A DNA stretch of 5,996 nucleotides, from assembly GCA_031259605.1 (NCBI GenBank), contig JAIRLE010000189.1, positions 1 through 5,996 of the forward strand, written 5' to 3'. The stretch comes from Zoogloeaceae bacterium. Its GTDB lineage: Bacteria; Pseudomonadota; Gammaproteobacteria; Burkholderiales; Rhodocyclaceae. The notes under the pieces were generated by a model that worked only from the letters and a program-made list of their open reading frames with translations, was not told where the DNA came from and made no database searches. Shown piece after piece: positions 5,926-5,996 of this stretch (its first letter is position 1; each line of letters starts with the position of its first letter). The translations under genes were made by a program, and so were the position numbers.

Positions 5926-5952
5926 TCCATGCATGCCCTTCTTCTCTTCTGG

Positions 5953-5958
5953 TATCAT
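5953..5958 (+). promoter_or_regulatory. Probable -10 box of the tRNA-Ser gene
   Basis: TATCAT is five of six to TATAAT and is followed by a GC-rich stretch (CCGCACCC), typical of stable-RNA promoters under stringent control. It ends 11 bases before the mature tRNA 5' end. I find no convincing -35 box at the right distance. Confidence 0.45.
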
Positions 5959-5969
5959 CCGCACCCTCT

Positions 5970-5996
5970 GGAGAGGTACCGAAGCGGTCATAACGG
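5970..5996 (+). tRNA. tRNA-Ser, 5' part only (cut by window edge)
   Basis: The sequence begins with GGAGAGG, the usual acceptor 5' strand of bacterial tRNA-Ser, then TA at positions 8-9, then CCG paired with CGG as the D stem around an AAGCGGTCATAA loop. This pattern is characteristic of serine tRNAs. The anticodon, variable arm and 3' end lie beyond the window, so the isoacceptor cannot be stated. SerRS, which charges this tRNA, is encoded 1.5 kb upstream on the same strand, with mltF on the opposite strand in between. Confidence 0.8.

Overview
The window looks like chromosomal DNA from a GC-rich proteobacterium, most likely a betaproteobacterium. The SerRS N-terminus (MLDIQLLRNQLDDV) is of the type I associate with betaproteobacteria. 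Shine-Dalgarno (SD) sites are standard AAGGAG/GGGAG, promoters look sigma70-like, and there are Fur-like operators. The genus cannot be told from this window.

Layout, left to right. (1) Positions 1-895, minus strand: a type IV prepilin/pseudopilin, cut by the left edge, with an unusually long leader peptide. The distal half of its gene is clearly lower in GC than its own start. (2) 1043-1372, minus: a small gene I cannot name with certainty. It sits behind a strong promoter with TTGACA and TATCAT boxes, two Fur-box-like sequences and a run of phased A-tracts. Its core faintly resembles the hemin-uptake protein HemP. A probable terminator lies after it. (3) 1673-2545, plus: a secreted FecR-domain protein with an unrecognised C-terminal half. 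(4) 2539-3045, minus: a PaaI-type hotdog thioesterase whose 3' end overlaps the FecR gene by 7 bp. (5) 3246-4517, plus: seryl-tRNA synthetase, complete. (6) 4573-5925, minus: MltF, a lipoprotein lytic transglycosylase, convergent with serS and separated from it by a long inverted repeat. (7) 5970-5996, plus: the first 27 bases of a tRNA-Ser gene.

How the parts work together. There is no single operon; genes alternate in strand and most have their own promoter. Two loose links exist. SerRS charges tRNA-Ser, and both lie within 1.5 kb. The small Fur-type gene and the FecR-domain gene are divergent neighbours; FecR domains are best known from iron-uptake signalling, but this protein lacks the cytoplasmic and membrane parts of a true FecR regulator. 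I see no CRISPR array, insertion sequence or phage gene. The parts most worth a second look are the curved-DNA/Fur control region at 1378-1470 and the mosaic, long-leader pilin.
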